Source of the DNA: Methanocorpusculaceae archaeon UBA456
Lineage (GTDB): Archaea; Halobacteriota; Methanomicrobia; Methanomicrobiales; Methanocorpusculaceae
Reading direction: 5' to 3'
Length of the DNA: 28,562 nucleotides
Assembly: GCA_002496395.1 (NCBI GenBank)
Contig: DAJQ01000019.1
Location: forward strand, 54,828 to 83,389
Positions 5,408-14,047 of this stretch are shown here, piece after piece. Position numbers and translations under genes: made by a program. The notes under the pieces were generated by a model, which saw nothing but the letters and a program-made list of their open reading frames with translations, was not told where the DNA came from and made no database searches. Position 1 is the first letter of the stretch; every line of letters starts with the position of its first letter.

Positions 5408-8131
5408 ATGGAGCCGCCTGTTCCAACTGATGAGGCTGAAACACTTCCGGAATGGCACACACAAACAATCAGCGAGATCAGGCGGCGGCTCGAAACTGGT
5501 GACCAGGGGCTTTCAGAGGAGGAGGCAAAGTCCCGGTCCCTGATATACGGCAGAAACACCCTCCCCGAGAGGAGGGAAACCCCGGCAATCGTCATCATTC
5601 TGAGACAGTTTGCAAGCCCCCTCATCTATATCCTCCTCGCAGCAGGCGTTCTCTCCATTGCATTTAAGGACTGGACTGATGCGATCTTCATCTTTCTTGT
5701 GATCTTTCTGAATTCCGGGATCGGATCGATCCAGGAGTGGAAGGCAGAGAAGAGCGCTGCTGCCCTCCAGCAGATGCTGAAGATCTATGCCCGCGTGAAG
5801 CGGGAAGGCCAGGAAGAGAAAATTCCCGCAGAAGCGCTTGTTCCGGGAGATCTTGTCCTTCTCGAGTCTGGTGCCCGGGTTCCCGCCGATCTCAGGATCA
5901 TCTCTGCATCCTCGCTTGCTATCGACGAATCACTCCTCACCGGCGAATCCGAGGCGGCAAAGAAGAAGACACCGGTTCTCCCCGCAGAAACGCCGGTTGC
6001 GGATCGCGCCAACATGGCATATGCAGGCACCACGGTCATGTCAGGCAGGGGCACCGGCATCGTAACGGCAACCGGGACAAAGACGGAGATTGGGAAGATC
6101 GCCGCCTCCGTCAGCAGCTCAGTGATGGGAAAGCCCCCAATCGTCATCAGGATGGAGGTCTTTGCAAAGAAGATCAGCATCGCAGTCCTGATAGCATCTG
6201 CATTCCTTGCGGCAGTTGTGCTGATGCAGGGGGAGCCTCCCCGCGAGGTTTTCTTCCTGGCAATCGCCCTTGCCGTGTCTGCGATCCCTGAGGGGCTCCC
6301 TGTTGCCCTCACCGTCGCCCTGGCGATAGCCACCGGCAGGATGGCCGAGCGGCATGTCATCGTCAGGCAGCTCTCCGCAGTCGAGAGCCTCGGCAGCTGC
6401 ACGGTGATCGCCAGCGACAAAACCGGGACACTGACAGTGAACCAGCAGACGGCAAAGGCGATCATCCTCCCTGATGGGCAGGAATTTGGCATATCAGGTG
6501 AAGGATACTCGGGAGCCGGCACAATCAGCGGATCCGATGGAGAGGAGACGAAAAATAACCCTGTCCTTCATGCACTGATAAAAACCGCGATCATCTGCAA
6601 TGAAGGTGAACTCTCGGAGCGGGAGAACGGGAAATGGCAGTTCCATGGCGATGCCATGGATATCGCCTTCCTCTCGCTTGGATACAAGGCAGGCATACTC
6701 CCCGAAGAGATCAGATCAAAGGTGACGATACTGGCAGAGATCCCGTTCTCTTCAGAGAACCGGTTTGCCACCGTCTGGTACCAGGAGGGCGAAGACCGGA
6801 TGATCGCGGTAAAAGGCGCCCTTGAGGTGATCCTCCCGGGATGCATGACCATGCTGACGGATGAAGGCAGCAGGGAGATCGATCCCGCCAGAATTGAAGG
6901 GCAGATGGAGTTTTTAACGACACGCGGGTACCGCGTCCTTGCCGTTGCCGGGGGGAGATCGGATCCAGAGGAGGTGAAAGGCGGTCCTCCATCACCACTC
7001 GAATTATACGGGCTCGTCGGCTTCATGGACCCGATACGGCCAGAAGTCTACGATGCAGTACAGGAGTGCAGGGAGGCGGGTGTGGATATCGTGATGATCA
7101 CCGGCGATCATCCAAAGACCGCGTTCGCAATCGCCCGCGAACTAGGGATCGCAACCGGAGAGAGCGAGGTGATGAGAGGCGACGAGCTGGCTGCCATCCG
7201 GGATGCACCGGACAGCCCCGCATTCCTTGAGGCAATCAGGGGGAGGCACGTCTTTGCCAGGGTCAGCCCTGACCAGAAACTGGCGATCGTCGATGCCCTG
7301 AAACGCGGGGGTGAGTTCGTTGCGGTGACAGGAGACGGTGTGAACGACGCACCAGCGCTCAGGTCGGCAAATATCGGGATCGCAATGGGAACCGGAACCG
7401 ATGTTGCAAAAGACACCGCCTCGATGATCATCACCGATGATTCATTCTCATCCATCGTCTCGGGGATCGAGGAGGGGAGGTTTGCCTATGACAACATACG
7501 CAAGGTCACCTACCTTCTGGTTTCGACCGGTTTTGCGGAGGTCTTCCTCTTCATTACCGCTCTCATGATAGGACTGCCACTCCCCCTTATTGCAGCCCAG
7601 CTCCTCTGGCTGAACCTGGTCACAAACGGGATCAAGGGGGTCGCCCTTGCCTTTGAACCGGGTGAAGAGGGAGCAATGAAACGCCCGCCCAGGAGCCCGG
7701 ATGAGGGGATCTTCAATGACCAGATGATGCGGCAGATCGTCATTGCGGGCCTTGCTATGGGCGGGGTCGCCCTCGTCTCCTGGTACTGGCTCCTTGCAAA
7801 CGGCTACTCACAGGCAGAAGCACGGAACCTGATCGTCCTCCTGATGGTGATGCTCGAGAACTTCCATGTCCTCAATTGCAGGTCGGAATACCGATCGTTC
7901 TTCAGGATACCCCTTCGGACAAACCTCTACCTGGTCACAGGCATCATCGCTGCCCAGGTGATCCATACCATCGCGATGTATATTCCGTTCTTCCAGGAAG
8001 CGCTTGGGATTGGGCCGGTCTCACTCTATGAGTGGATCGCGGTCATCGTCCTCTCATCAAGCGTCCTCGTGGTGATGGAGATCTACAAGTTCCTGATGAA
8101 CAAAAGAGAGATCAGAGCAGAAGCTCCATGA
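5408..8131 (+). CDS. P-type cation-transporting ATPase (P2, PacL/calcium-pump-like)
   Basis: A 907-residue membrane pump. The frame is open further upstream, but ATG 5408 (MEPPVPTDEAE) gives the usual N-terminal cation-ATPase domain with LSEEEAKSRSLIYGRNTLPE and has the TATA box 25 bases away. Motifs: actuator T178-GES, M4 PEGLP (294-298), phosphorylated D337 in SDKTGTLT, MITGDHPKTA, hinge G642-DGVNDAP. About ten membrane segments: two before and two after the actuator domain, six at the C-terminus. The PEGLP of M4 and E711 of M5 match calcium-type pumps, but M6 reads LLWLNLVTNG, with N740 where SERCA has Asp800. The ion (Ca2+, Na+, H+ or Mn2+) is therefore open. Its 3' end overlaps the convergent GNAT gene by 20 bases. 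Confidence 0.93.
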   Translation: MEPPVPTDEAETLPEWHTQTISEIRRRLETGDQGLSEEEAKSRSLIYGRNTLPERRETPAIVIILRQFASPLIYILLAAGVLSIAFKDWTDAIFIFLVIFLNSGIGSIQEWKAEKSAAALQQMLKIYARVKREGQEEKIPAEALVPGDLVLLESGARVPADLRIISASSLAIDESLLTGESEAAKKKTPVLPAETPVADRANMAYAGTTVMSGRGTGIVTATGTKTEIGKIAASVSSSVMGKPPIVIRMEVFAKKISIAVLIASAFLAAVVLMQGEPPREVFFLAIALAVSAIPEGLPVALTVALAIATGRMAERHVIVRQLSAVESLGSCTVIASDKTGTLTVNQQTAKAIILPDGQEFGISGEGYSGAGTISGSDGEETKNNPVLHALIKTAIICNEGELSERENGKWQFHGDAMDIAFLSLGYKAGILPEEIRSKVTILAEIPFSSENRFATVWYQEGEDRMIAVKGALEVILPGCMTMLTDEGSREIDPARIEGQMEFLTTRGYRVLAVAGGRSDPEEVKGGPPSPLELYGLVGFMDPIRPEVYDAVQECREAGVDIVMITGDHPKTAFAIARELGIATGESEVMRGDELAAIRDAPDSPAFLEAIRGRHVFARVSPDQKLAIVDALKRGGEFVAVTGDGVNDAPALRSANIGIAMGTGTDVAKDTASMIITDDSFSSIVSGIEEGRFAYDNIRKVTYLLVSTGFAEVFLFITALMIGLPLPLIAAQLLWLNLVTNGIKGVALAFEPGEEGAMKRPPRSPDEGIFNDQMMRQIVIAGLAMGGVALVSWYWLLANGYSQAEARNLIVLLMVMLENFHVLNCRSEYRSFFRIPLRTNLYLVTGIIAAQVIHTIAMYIPFFQEALGIGPVSLYEWIAVIVLSSSVLVVMEIYKFLMNKREIRAEAP

Positions 8132-8561
8132 TCATACGGTCGATATCAGGATAGTAATAGGCTGGCTCATAGGAGAGGATCTCAAATCTCTTTGACTGGA
8201 GAAGAGCCGTTACCGGAGAATGCCGCTTTGAGGTGGCGATCCTGACACGTTTTGCCCCCTTCTTCCTGAAGGATTCAAGAAGAGGCTCAAGCAGATCTGC
8301 CCCGACACCCTTGCCCTGCCATTCAGCGGCAACTCCAATCCTCAGGATCCATGCCTCTTTTCGATCTTCTGCTTCCTGCGCCCCGATGATATAGCCGATT
8401 GGATCGTCTCCATGCGCTGCAACAAAATACGTCTCCCGGAAGAGTTCGCCCGCCTGGCGGATAAAAATGGGAGAATAGCCGTAATCGCCGAAAAGATCCC
8501 TTTCAATACGGCAGATATGCGGATAATCACCCTGAATATATGTGCGTACCAGATACTCCAT
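8112..8561 (-). CDS. GNAT-family N-acetyltransferase (RimI-like)
   Basis: A 149-residue protein. A longer frame exists upstream, but ATG 8561 (MEYLVRTYIQGD) has GGTGA eight bases before it and gives the normal GNAT length. Seen: strands and helices of a GNAT fold, with the acetyl-CoA loop in IGVAAEWQGKGVGADLLEPL (motif A, V-x3-Q-x-K-G-x-G/A), preceded by GYIIGAQEAE and followed by RIATSKRHSPVTALLQSKRF and a terminal YYPDIDRMIMEL as in RimI-type N-alpha-acetyltransferases. It probably acetylates protein N-termini or a small amine; the substrate is not known. It is convergent with the P-type ATPase gene (20-base overlap) and divergent from ileS. Confidence 0.85.
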   Translation of the reverse strand: MEYLVRTYIQGDYPHICRIERDLFGDYGYSPIFIRQAGELFRETYFVAAHGDDPIGYIIGAQEAEDRKEAWILRIGVAAEWQGKGVGADLLEPLLESFRKKGAKRVRIATSKRHSPVTALLQSKRFEILSYEPAYYYPDIDRMIMELLL

Positions 8562-8656
8562 CAACCATTCACCCCGGTATACTACAACGCCTACGGAGAT
8601 GGAAAAATATCTTTCGATCTGGTTTTTGGTGGAAAACCCTTTGTCTGTTTCCGCCG

Positions 8657-8666
8657 TACATATAGG
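8657..8666 (+). promoter_or_regulatory. probable TATA box of ileS
   Basis: TACATATAGG lies about 30 bases before the GTG start of ileS. It would give a very short leader; a GAGGGA ribosome binding site (8680-8685) is then at the mRNA start. A more upstream promoter is also possible. Confidence 0.35.
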
Positions 8667-8690
8667 AATACAGGAGAACGAGGGATCCAG

Positions 8691-11600
8691 GTGGAAGAAG
8701 TCACCAGCAGTTATACACCACAAGAGGTGGAGGAGGAGGCGCGTACATTCTGGCGTGCTGAGGATACCTACAAGAACGTACAGCAACTCAGGAAGAATGG
8801 AAAGCCATTCTTCTTCGTCGACGGACCGCCATACACCACCGGGTACATCCATCTCGGAACGGCATGGAACAAGATCTTAAAAGATGCGATCCTCCGGTAC
8901 CACCGGATGCATGGCCGCCATGTGATAGATCGAGCGGGATATGACATGCATGGCCTCCCAATTGAGGTCAGAGTTGAGAACGAGCTTGGGTTTACGTCCA
9001 AAAAGGATATCGAGACGTTCGGGATTGCGCAGTTTGTCGAGAAATGCCGGACTTTTGCCGTCACTCATAAAGAGATCATGAGCAGGCAGTTCTCGAATCT
9101 CGGCGTCTGGCTTGATTTTGAGAACCCATACCAGACGATCTCAAATGAGTATATCGAAGCCGCATGGTTCACCCTCAAGCGTGTCGAAGAGGAGGGGATG
9201 CTCGAGCGGGGATACCGGGTTGTCAACTGGTGTCCACGATGTGAGACCGCCATCGCCGATGCCGAGGTCGAATATCAGGATGTCACGGATCCATCAATCT
9301 TTGTCAAATTCCCCCTTAGCGGAGCAGAGAACGAATACCTCGTCATCTGGACAACAACACCCTGGACACTTCCCGCTAACGTTGCCGTTGCAGTTGCTGC
9401 CGATTTCACGTATGCACGTGTACGCGCGGTTCGTGAGGGTGTAAGCGAGATCCTCTGGATCGCAGATGAGCTCGTTGAGAGTATCCTGAAAGCCGGTCGT
9501 TACCAGGACTATGAGATCCTCGGTGTCAAAAAGGGTGCAGAGCTTGTCGGCACCAAATACCAATCCCCGCTCATCTCCTCTGTCCCGATGCAGGGCCAGA
9601 TCGCCCACCATGTCGTTGCTGCGGACTTTGTTGCCATGGAGAATACCGGAATGGTGCATATCGCCCCCGGGCACGGGTGGGACGACTATGTTCTTGGAAT
9701 GAAGGAGAATCTCCAGATCGTCTGCCCTGTTGACGGAACCGGGCGTTTCACAGAAGAAGCAGGCGAATTTGCCGGACTCTATGTCAAGGATACGGAAACA
9801 AACAAAAACGTCATCAAGGCACTCGGCTCCGCACTCCTTGCCGAGAAGAAAATCACCCACCGATACGGCCACTGCTGGCGCTGCAAAACCCCCAATATCT
9901 TCCGCGCCACTTCACAGTGGTTCATCAAGGCGAGTGATGCCAAAGAGAAGATGCTCGCGTCCATTCAGGATGAAGTGACCTGGTTCCCTGACTGGGCAGG
10001 GAGCGCACGATTCCATGACTGGATCGAGGATGCGCGCGACTGGTGTATCTCCCGGCAGCGGTATTGGGGCATCCCGATCCCGGTCTGGGTCTGTCCATCA
10101 TGCGACACCTATCGGGTGATCGGCAGGTTCTCCGAGCTTGAAGAGCTCTCCGGCAGTACAATCACCGACCCGCACCGGCCGATGGTCGATGAGATCACAA
10201 TACCCTGCACCTGCGGTAGCACCATGCACCGGGTCGGGGATATCTTCGATGTCTGGTTCGATTCCGGGGTTGCCTCATGGGCAACACTCAGCTATCCGGG
10301 TGAGGAGGAGGCATTCAAAAACCTCTGGCCAGCTGACTTCATCACTGAAGGGCAGGACCAGACCAGGGGGTGGTTCTATTCACAGCTCGGACTCTCCACA
10401 ATCGCCTTTGGACAGGCCCCATACAAACAGGTGCTGATGCACGGGTTTGCCCTGGATGCACAAGGGAAGAAGATGTCAAAGAGCTTCGGAAACGTCGTCA
10501 CCCCTGAAGAGGTGATCGGGAAGTTCGGGGTGGATGTCCTGCGGCTGTATATACTCTCCGCGAGCGCACCCTGGGATGACCTGAAATTCAACTGGGATGG
10601 TGTAAAGACGGTTCACCGTGCACTCAACATCCTCTGGAACGTCTACCGGTTCCCACTCCCCTATATGCGGCTTGATAATTTCCAGCCGGGAGCAGATGCA
10701 GCCGGGGCCTATGATCCATCAGCAATCCGCCGTATCGCTTCTGAGGGGGCTTTTGAGGATCAGTGGCTCATCTCAAGAGTCCAGTCTCTCACCGGGGAGA
10801 TCAGCGGGGCAATGGACGAATACCAGATCCACAGGGCCACCCGGAAACTCCTCTCATTCATCTTAGATGACCTCTCCCGCTGGTATGTCCAGCTCGTCAG
10901 ACCGAGGATGTGGCTTGAAGAGGATTCAGCCAGCAAGCATGAGGCATACGAGACGATCTATTTCGTGATGAGAAGGCTTGTCTCACTTGCCTCCCCGTTC
11001 ATCCCGCATCTTACAGAACTGATCTACCAGAACCTGAGGCTCAGCGGGGATCCGAAAAGTGTCCATATGCTCGACTGGGCAGAAGCAGATGCCAGCCTGA
11101 TCAGCACCACTATCGAAGACGCGATGCAGGTGGTACAGTCCTTTGATGATGCTGTTGCGAATGCACGGCAGGCAGGAAAGAGGAAGCTTCGCTGGCCGGT
11201 TGGCGAGGTCGTGGTCGCAACAGAGAGTTCGCTTGTGAAAGAGGCAGTCGAGTCCCTCCTCCCCCTCTGCAAGGCACGGGCAAACACACGAGATATCCGG
11301 GTTGTTTCAGGCATCTGGGAACGCGTCCTCTGGACGGCAGAGCCGCAGATGAAGAAGATCGGACCTGAGTTTGGGAAAACCGGGGTACTGGTCAAACGAG
11401 CGATCGAGGAGGCGGACGGAACCGCACTCAGGCAGCAGATCAATGAGGCGGGATCTGCAACCATCACCATTGGTGACCAGGAGATCATAATCACGGCAGA
11501 CCATGTCGCCTTCAGTGAGAAACTCCCTGAAAATGTGTACTCGGCCACAATGCCCGATGCAACCGTCTATGTTGATGTCTCCCTCACCGACGAGCTGGAA

Positions 11601-11867
11601 GCCGAGGGATATGCACGTGAAGTGATCCGGCGTGTCCAGGAGATGCGCAAACAGATGGATCTCTCAGTCGACGATCAGATCCAGGCGACCATTGCAATCG
11701 GAGAGGATCGGATTCGATCACTGCTCGACCGGTCAACAGACTGGATTGCAGGAGAGATCCGTGCATCATCGCTTGTATTCAATAAAGAGAAGGTTGAAGG
11801 GACAGGTTTCTCATCAGACTGGGATATCGAGGGACTCAGTGTATCAATTACCCTGATTGGCCCCTGA
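8691..11867 (+). CDS. ileS: isoleucyl-tRNA synthetase
   Basis: A 1058-residue class I aminoacyl-tRNA synthetase that charges tRNA-Ile. The open frame extends about 280 bases further upstream, but GTG 8691 (MEEVTSSYTPQEVEEEARTF) is preferred: GAGGGA is five bases before it and family members start at this EVxSSY motif. Motifs: HIGH-type HLGT (54-57) after VDGPPYTTGY, CP1 editing domain with TTTPWTLPANVAV and HIAPGHGWDDY, the zinc-type WCPRCETAIADAEVEY, CISRQRYWGIPIPVW, KMSKS at 594-598, then anticodon-binding and C-terminal domains. Length is normal for the archaeal/eukaryotic type. The 3' end overlaps convergent thg1 by 24 bases. Confidence 0.97.
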   Translation: MEEVTSSYTPQEVEEEARTFWRAEDTYKNVQQLRKNGKPFFFVDGPPYTTGYIHLGTAWNKILKDAILRYHRMHGRHVIDRAGYDMHGLPIEVRVENELGFTSKKDIETFGIAQFVEKCRTFAVTHKEIMSRQFSNLGVWLDFENPYQTISNEYIEAAWFTLKRVEEEGMLERGYRVVNWCPRCETAIADAEVEYQDVTDPSIFVKFPLSGAENEYLVIWTTTPWTLPANVAVAVAADFTYARVRAVREGVSEILWIADELVESILKAGRYQDYEILGVKKGAELVGTKYQSPLISSVPMQGQIAHHVVAADFVAMENTGMVHIAPGHGWDDYVLGMKENLQIVCPVDGTGRFTEEAGEFAGLYVKDTETNKNVIKALGSALLAEKKITHRYGHCWRCKTPNIFRATSQWFIKASDAKEKMLASIQDEVTWFPDWAGSARFHDWIEDARDWCISRQRYWGIPIPVWVCPSCDTYRVIGRFSELEELSGSTITDPHRPMVDEITIPCTCGSTMHRVGDIFDVWFDSGVASWATLSYPGEEEAFKNLWPADFITEGQDQTRGWFYSQLGLSTIAFGQAPYKQVLMHGFALDAQGKKMSKSFGNVVTPEEVIGKFGVDVLRLYILSASAPWDDLKFNWDGVKTVHRALNILWNVYRFPLPYMRLDNFQPGADAAGAYDPSAIRRIASEGAFEDQWLISRVQSLTGEISGAMDEYQIHRATRKLLSFILDDLSRWYVQLVRPRMWLEEDSASKHEAYETIYFVMRRLVSLASPFIPHLTELIYQNLRLSGDPKSVHMLDWAEADASLISTTIEDAMQVVQSFDDAVANARQAGKRKLRWPVGEVVVATESSLVKEAVESLLPLCKARANTRDIRVVSGIWERVLWTAEPQMKKIGPEFGKTGVLVKRAIEEADGTALRQQINEAGSATITIGDQEIIITADHVAFSEKLPENVYSATMPDATVYVDVSLTDELEAEGYAREVIRRVQEMRKQMDLSVDDQIQATIAIGEDRIRSLLDRSTDWIAGEIRASSLVFNKEKVEGTGFSSDWDIEGLSVSITLIGP

Positions 11868-12587
11868 GATGAGAGAGGAGAGATACACTCTCCCCTCCTC
11901 CGAATTGAAGAGCGGAGGGCTTCTGTCGGAGACGATCCGGATCCTCTGCGTCACCACAGCCTCATCTTCTTTTGGATTATAGCCGCTCACCTCTTCAGAA
12001 GCACGATGGACAACCAGCCCACGCCTCTGCCATCCCGGTGTCTCTGCCAGATTGATCCCCCGCGAATGCATCAGCTCGTGCATGGCAGCAGTATTCATAC
12101 CCTGGAGCATCCTCTGCACTTCTTTTGCAGAATGGCCATCCTGCCCCAGTGCCCACTGACAGTAGGCATTATTGTGGTTCCTCCACGCCTCTTTCTGTCG
12201 CCAGATGAGGTACTCGATCGCAGTTCCACTGTCAACCGGAACAACCCGCGCGTCAAATGATACCGGTTCGCGAAGAGAAAACTCGATTGTCAGGGCACTT
12301 GAGGCAAAAGAAGCGGCAACAGAGTCGAGCTTTTCAACACGCCCGAAAAATGGGAGCTTTGTGAAGAAGAGATTGATCTCATCGGAGAAGGTATAGGCAA
12401 ACTCCGGGGAGAGTCCGCTCCCCCCCAGAAGGAGAGAGGAGACCATCTCCATGGCAGAGGAGAAACGTTCGTCAAAGGGTTTTTCGAGACCGAGCGCTTC
12501 TGTCACGGAACGAAAGGCTCTTCCGTCAATCCTGATGAAACAGGGTGCTGTTGTCCGGAGCTCCGAATAAATCTCCCTTCGCTTCAT
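11844..12587 (-). CDS. thg1: tRNA(His) guanylyltransferase / Thg1-like 3'-5' polymerase
   Basis: A 247-residue protein of the Thg1 family, which adds nucleotides in the 3'-5' direction to tRNA 5' ends; archaeal members mostly act in a template-dependent way and may repair truncated tRNAs. Seen: FIRIDGRAF (17-25, metal ligand D21), AYTFSDEINLFF (metal ligands D69 and E70), KLDSVAASFASS, VVPVDSGTAIEYLIWRQ and RNHNNAYCQWAL. These carboxylates match the catalytic set of human Thg1 (D29, D76, E77). ATG 12587 overlaps the stop of the upstream PRC-barrel gene as ATGA, so the two are coupled. The 3' end overlaps ileS in antisense. Confidence 0.93.
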   Translation of the reverse strand: MKRREIYSELRTTAPCFIRIDGRAFRSVTEALGLEKPFDERFSSAMEMVSSLLLGGSGLSPEFAYTFSDEINLFFTKLPFFGRVEKLDSVAASFASSALTIEFSLREPVSFDARVVPVDSGTAIEYLIWRQKEAWRNHNNAYCQWALGQDGHSAKEVQRMLQGMNTAAMHELMHSRGINLAETPGWQRRGLVVHRASEEVSGYNPKEDEAVVTQRIRIVSDRSPPLFNSEEGRVYLSSLISGANQGN

Positions 12588-12856
12588 TCGTCTATATCAC
12601 GTTCGGCTGATGTATTGAAGGCACCAGGTATGTGCCTGATAAGCACAATGTCAGAAACTTCCTTGATCAACCGATAGGGAACTTTCAAACCCTTGAATGA
12701 TTTCAAGTCGATAATATCCGGGTTGATGTTTGTCAGGGCCAGCGATGCCATCTTTTTGTTATCTATATCAATGACAACATCAGCGACATTACCAATGAAC
12801 ACAGCCCTGTCAGTGTATACGCTCATTCCAAAGAGCTCTGAGATCTGCCACTTCAT
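12584..12856 (-). CDS. PRC-barrel domain protein
   Basis: A 90-residue protein that is almost wholly one PRC-barrel: ISELFGMSVYTDRAVFIGNV, then VVIDIDNKKMASLALTN and LKVPYRLIKEVSDIVLIRH. This small beta-barrel occurs in the photosynthetic H subunit and in RimM, and as stand-alone proteins in methanogens; in archaea stand-alone forms have been linked to division and RNA-related roles. No catalytic residues are expected. It starts at ATG 12856 behind an A/T-rich promoter shared with the divergent S2P gene and overlaps thg1 by four bases. What it does with Thg1 is not known. Confidence 0.85.
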   Translation of the reverse strand: MKWQISELFGMSVYTDRAVFIGNVADVVIDIDNKKMASLALTNINPDIIDLKSFKGLKVPYRLIKEVSDIVLIRHIPGAFNTSAERDIDE

Positions 12857-12870
12857 ATCAATCTGTTCAA

Positions 12871-12895
12871 GATATATACTAAATACTTAAAAAAG
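12871..12895. promoter_or_regulatory. bidirectional promoter region (PRC-barrel/thg1 and S2P)
   Basis: The 51-base gap between the divergent starts holds GATATATACT (12871-12880) and AATACTTAAAAAAG (12882-12895). Read on the plus strand, TATATACT is about 28-35 bases before the S2P ATG at 12908. Read on the minus strand, TTTAAGTATTTA is about 30 bases before ATG 12856. Both transcripts would have short or no leaders, and no good Shine-Dalgarno is seen for either. Confidence 0.5.
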
Positions 12896-12907
12896 ATACT
12901 CCCTTGC

Positions 12908-14047
12908 ATGAATGGATCGCTGGAGATAGGACGGATTTTTGACATACCTGTCCGCCTTCATATCACTTTTTTACTGGTGATACCGCTCTTTGCATGGATC
13001 ATCGGAAGCCAGATCAACCTGACGGTCGATTTTATTGAGGGGATCTTCGCTATTCCCATTGACAGAACCATCATTGAGAGCGGCATTGTCCCCTATATTC
13101 TCGGCACAATCGTGGCACTCACCCTCTTCTTCTGTGTATTCATCCATGAACTTGCCCATTCGCTTATTGCACGTGCCCACGGCATAAAGATCAATGCCAT
13201 AACGCTGATCATCTTCGGCGGTGTTGCTTCGATGGAGGAGATGCTCCCTGACCCAAAAGTGGAGCTCCCGATGGCGATTGCAGGCCCTCTCACCAGCCTT
13301 GGGCTTGGAATACTCAGCTGGATCCTCGTCTATGTCGTTGATCTGATCATTGATGCCCCGGCTGTTGCAGGCGTATTCATCTATGGATTTGGATACCTGG
13401 CGATCCTGAATATCCTGCTCTTTGCCTTCAATCTCCTTCCGGCATTCCCTATGGACGGTGGACGGGTACTCCGCGCCTGGCTTGCAAAACGGATGCCCCT
13501 TCATCGTGCAACACGGATCGCATCGGACATCGGCAAGGGGTTTGCCATCCTCTTTGGGATCATCGGCATCTTCACCTTCAGCTTCATCCTGATCATCATC
13601 GCCTTCTTCATCTACGTGGGCGCAGGCCAGGAATCGTCAATGGTGACGACAAACTTCCTCCTTCAGGATGTAACCGTCGGCGAGATCATGTCGCATGAGG
13701 TGATGAGTGTCGAGCAAAATCTCCCACTCACCGAAGTGATAAGACTGATGTACACAACAAAACATCTTGGATTCCCTGTTGTTGACAGGGGAGACCTGAT
13801 TGGGATCATCACCCTTGCGGATATCCACAGGACCAGCGAGATAGACCGCGAGGCAATGCAGGTTAGGGATGTGATGAGCAGGCAGCCGATCACCACGCTC
13901 CCGCCATCCGCATCGGTCACCGATGCACTCAGGATCATGACGATGCAGAATATCGGTAGGATCCCGGTCGTTGAAGAGGGGAAAATCGTTGGAATCGTTA
14001 CCCGGACTGATATCCTGACAGTTCTTGAACTAAAAGATATGGGTTAG
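12908..14047 (+). CDS. site-2 protease-type membrane metalloprotease (M50) with two CBS domains
   Basis: A 379-residue integral membrane protein. Membrane segments are at about 17-35 and 65-85, followed by the zinc motif HELAH in FFCVFIHELAHSLIARAHG. A further hydrophobic segment is at 125-155, and the third zinc-ligand motif appears in FNLLPAFPMDGGRVLRA with its DGG aspartate. A last hydrophobic stretch runs about 205-235. Two CBS domains fill 250-379 (VGEIMSHEVMSVEQ and VRDVMSRQPITTLP). S2P proteases cut substrates within the membrane and release regulators; CBS pairs bind adenine nucleotides and may gate activity. The substrate is unknown. Its stop overlaps the convergent moeA-PBP stop by four bases. 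Confidence 0.93.
   Translation: MNGSLEIGRIFDIPVRLHITFLLVIPLFAWIIGSQINLTVDFIEGIFAIPIDRTIIESGIVPYILGTIVALTLFFCVFIHELAHSLIARAHGIKINAITLIIFGGVASMEEMLPDPKVELPMAIAGPLTSLGLGILSWILVYVVDLIIDAPAVAGVFIYGFGYLAILNILLFAFNLLPAFPMDGGRVLRAWLAKRMPLHRATRIASDIGKGFAILFGIIGIFTFSFILIIIAFFIYVGAGQESSMVTTNFLLQDVTVGEIMSHEVMSVEQNLPLTEVIRLMYTTKHLGFPVVDRGDLIGIITLADIHRTSEIDREAMQVRDVMSRQPITTLPPSASVTDALRIMTMQNIGRIPVVEEGKIVGIVTRTDILTVLELKDMG

Noticed and set aside
5785..6522. 245-residue minus-strand frame inside the P-type ATPase gene
   Set aside because: The plus-strand protein has every P-type ATPase motif across this stretch; the antisense frame is Ser/Ala/Arg-rich shadow sequence.
8412..8690. N-terminal extension of ileS by 93 residues
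   Set aside because: It overlaps the divergent GNAT gene and its start, does not match the IleS family, and the GTG at 8691 has a ribosome binding site.
8562..8852. N-terminal extension of the GNAT protein
   Set aside because: It would overlap the ileS start, and GGTGA eight bases before ATG 8561 marks the real start.
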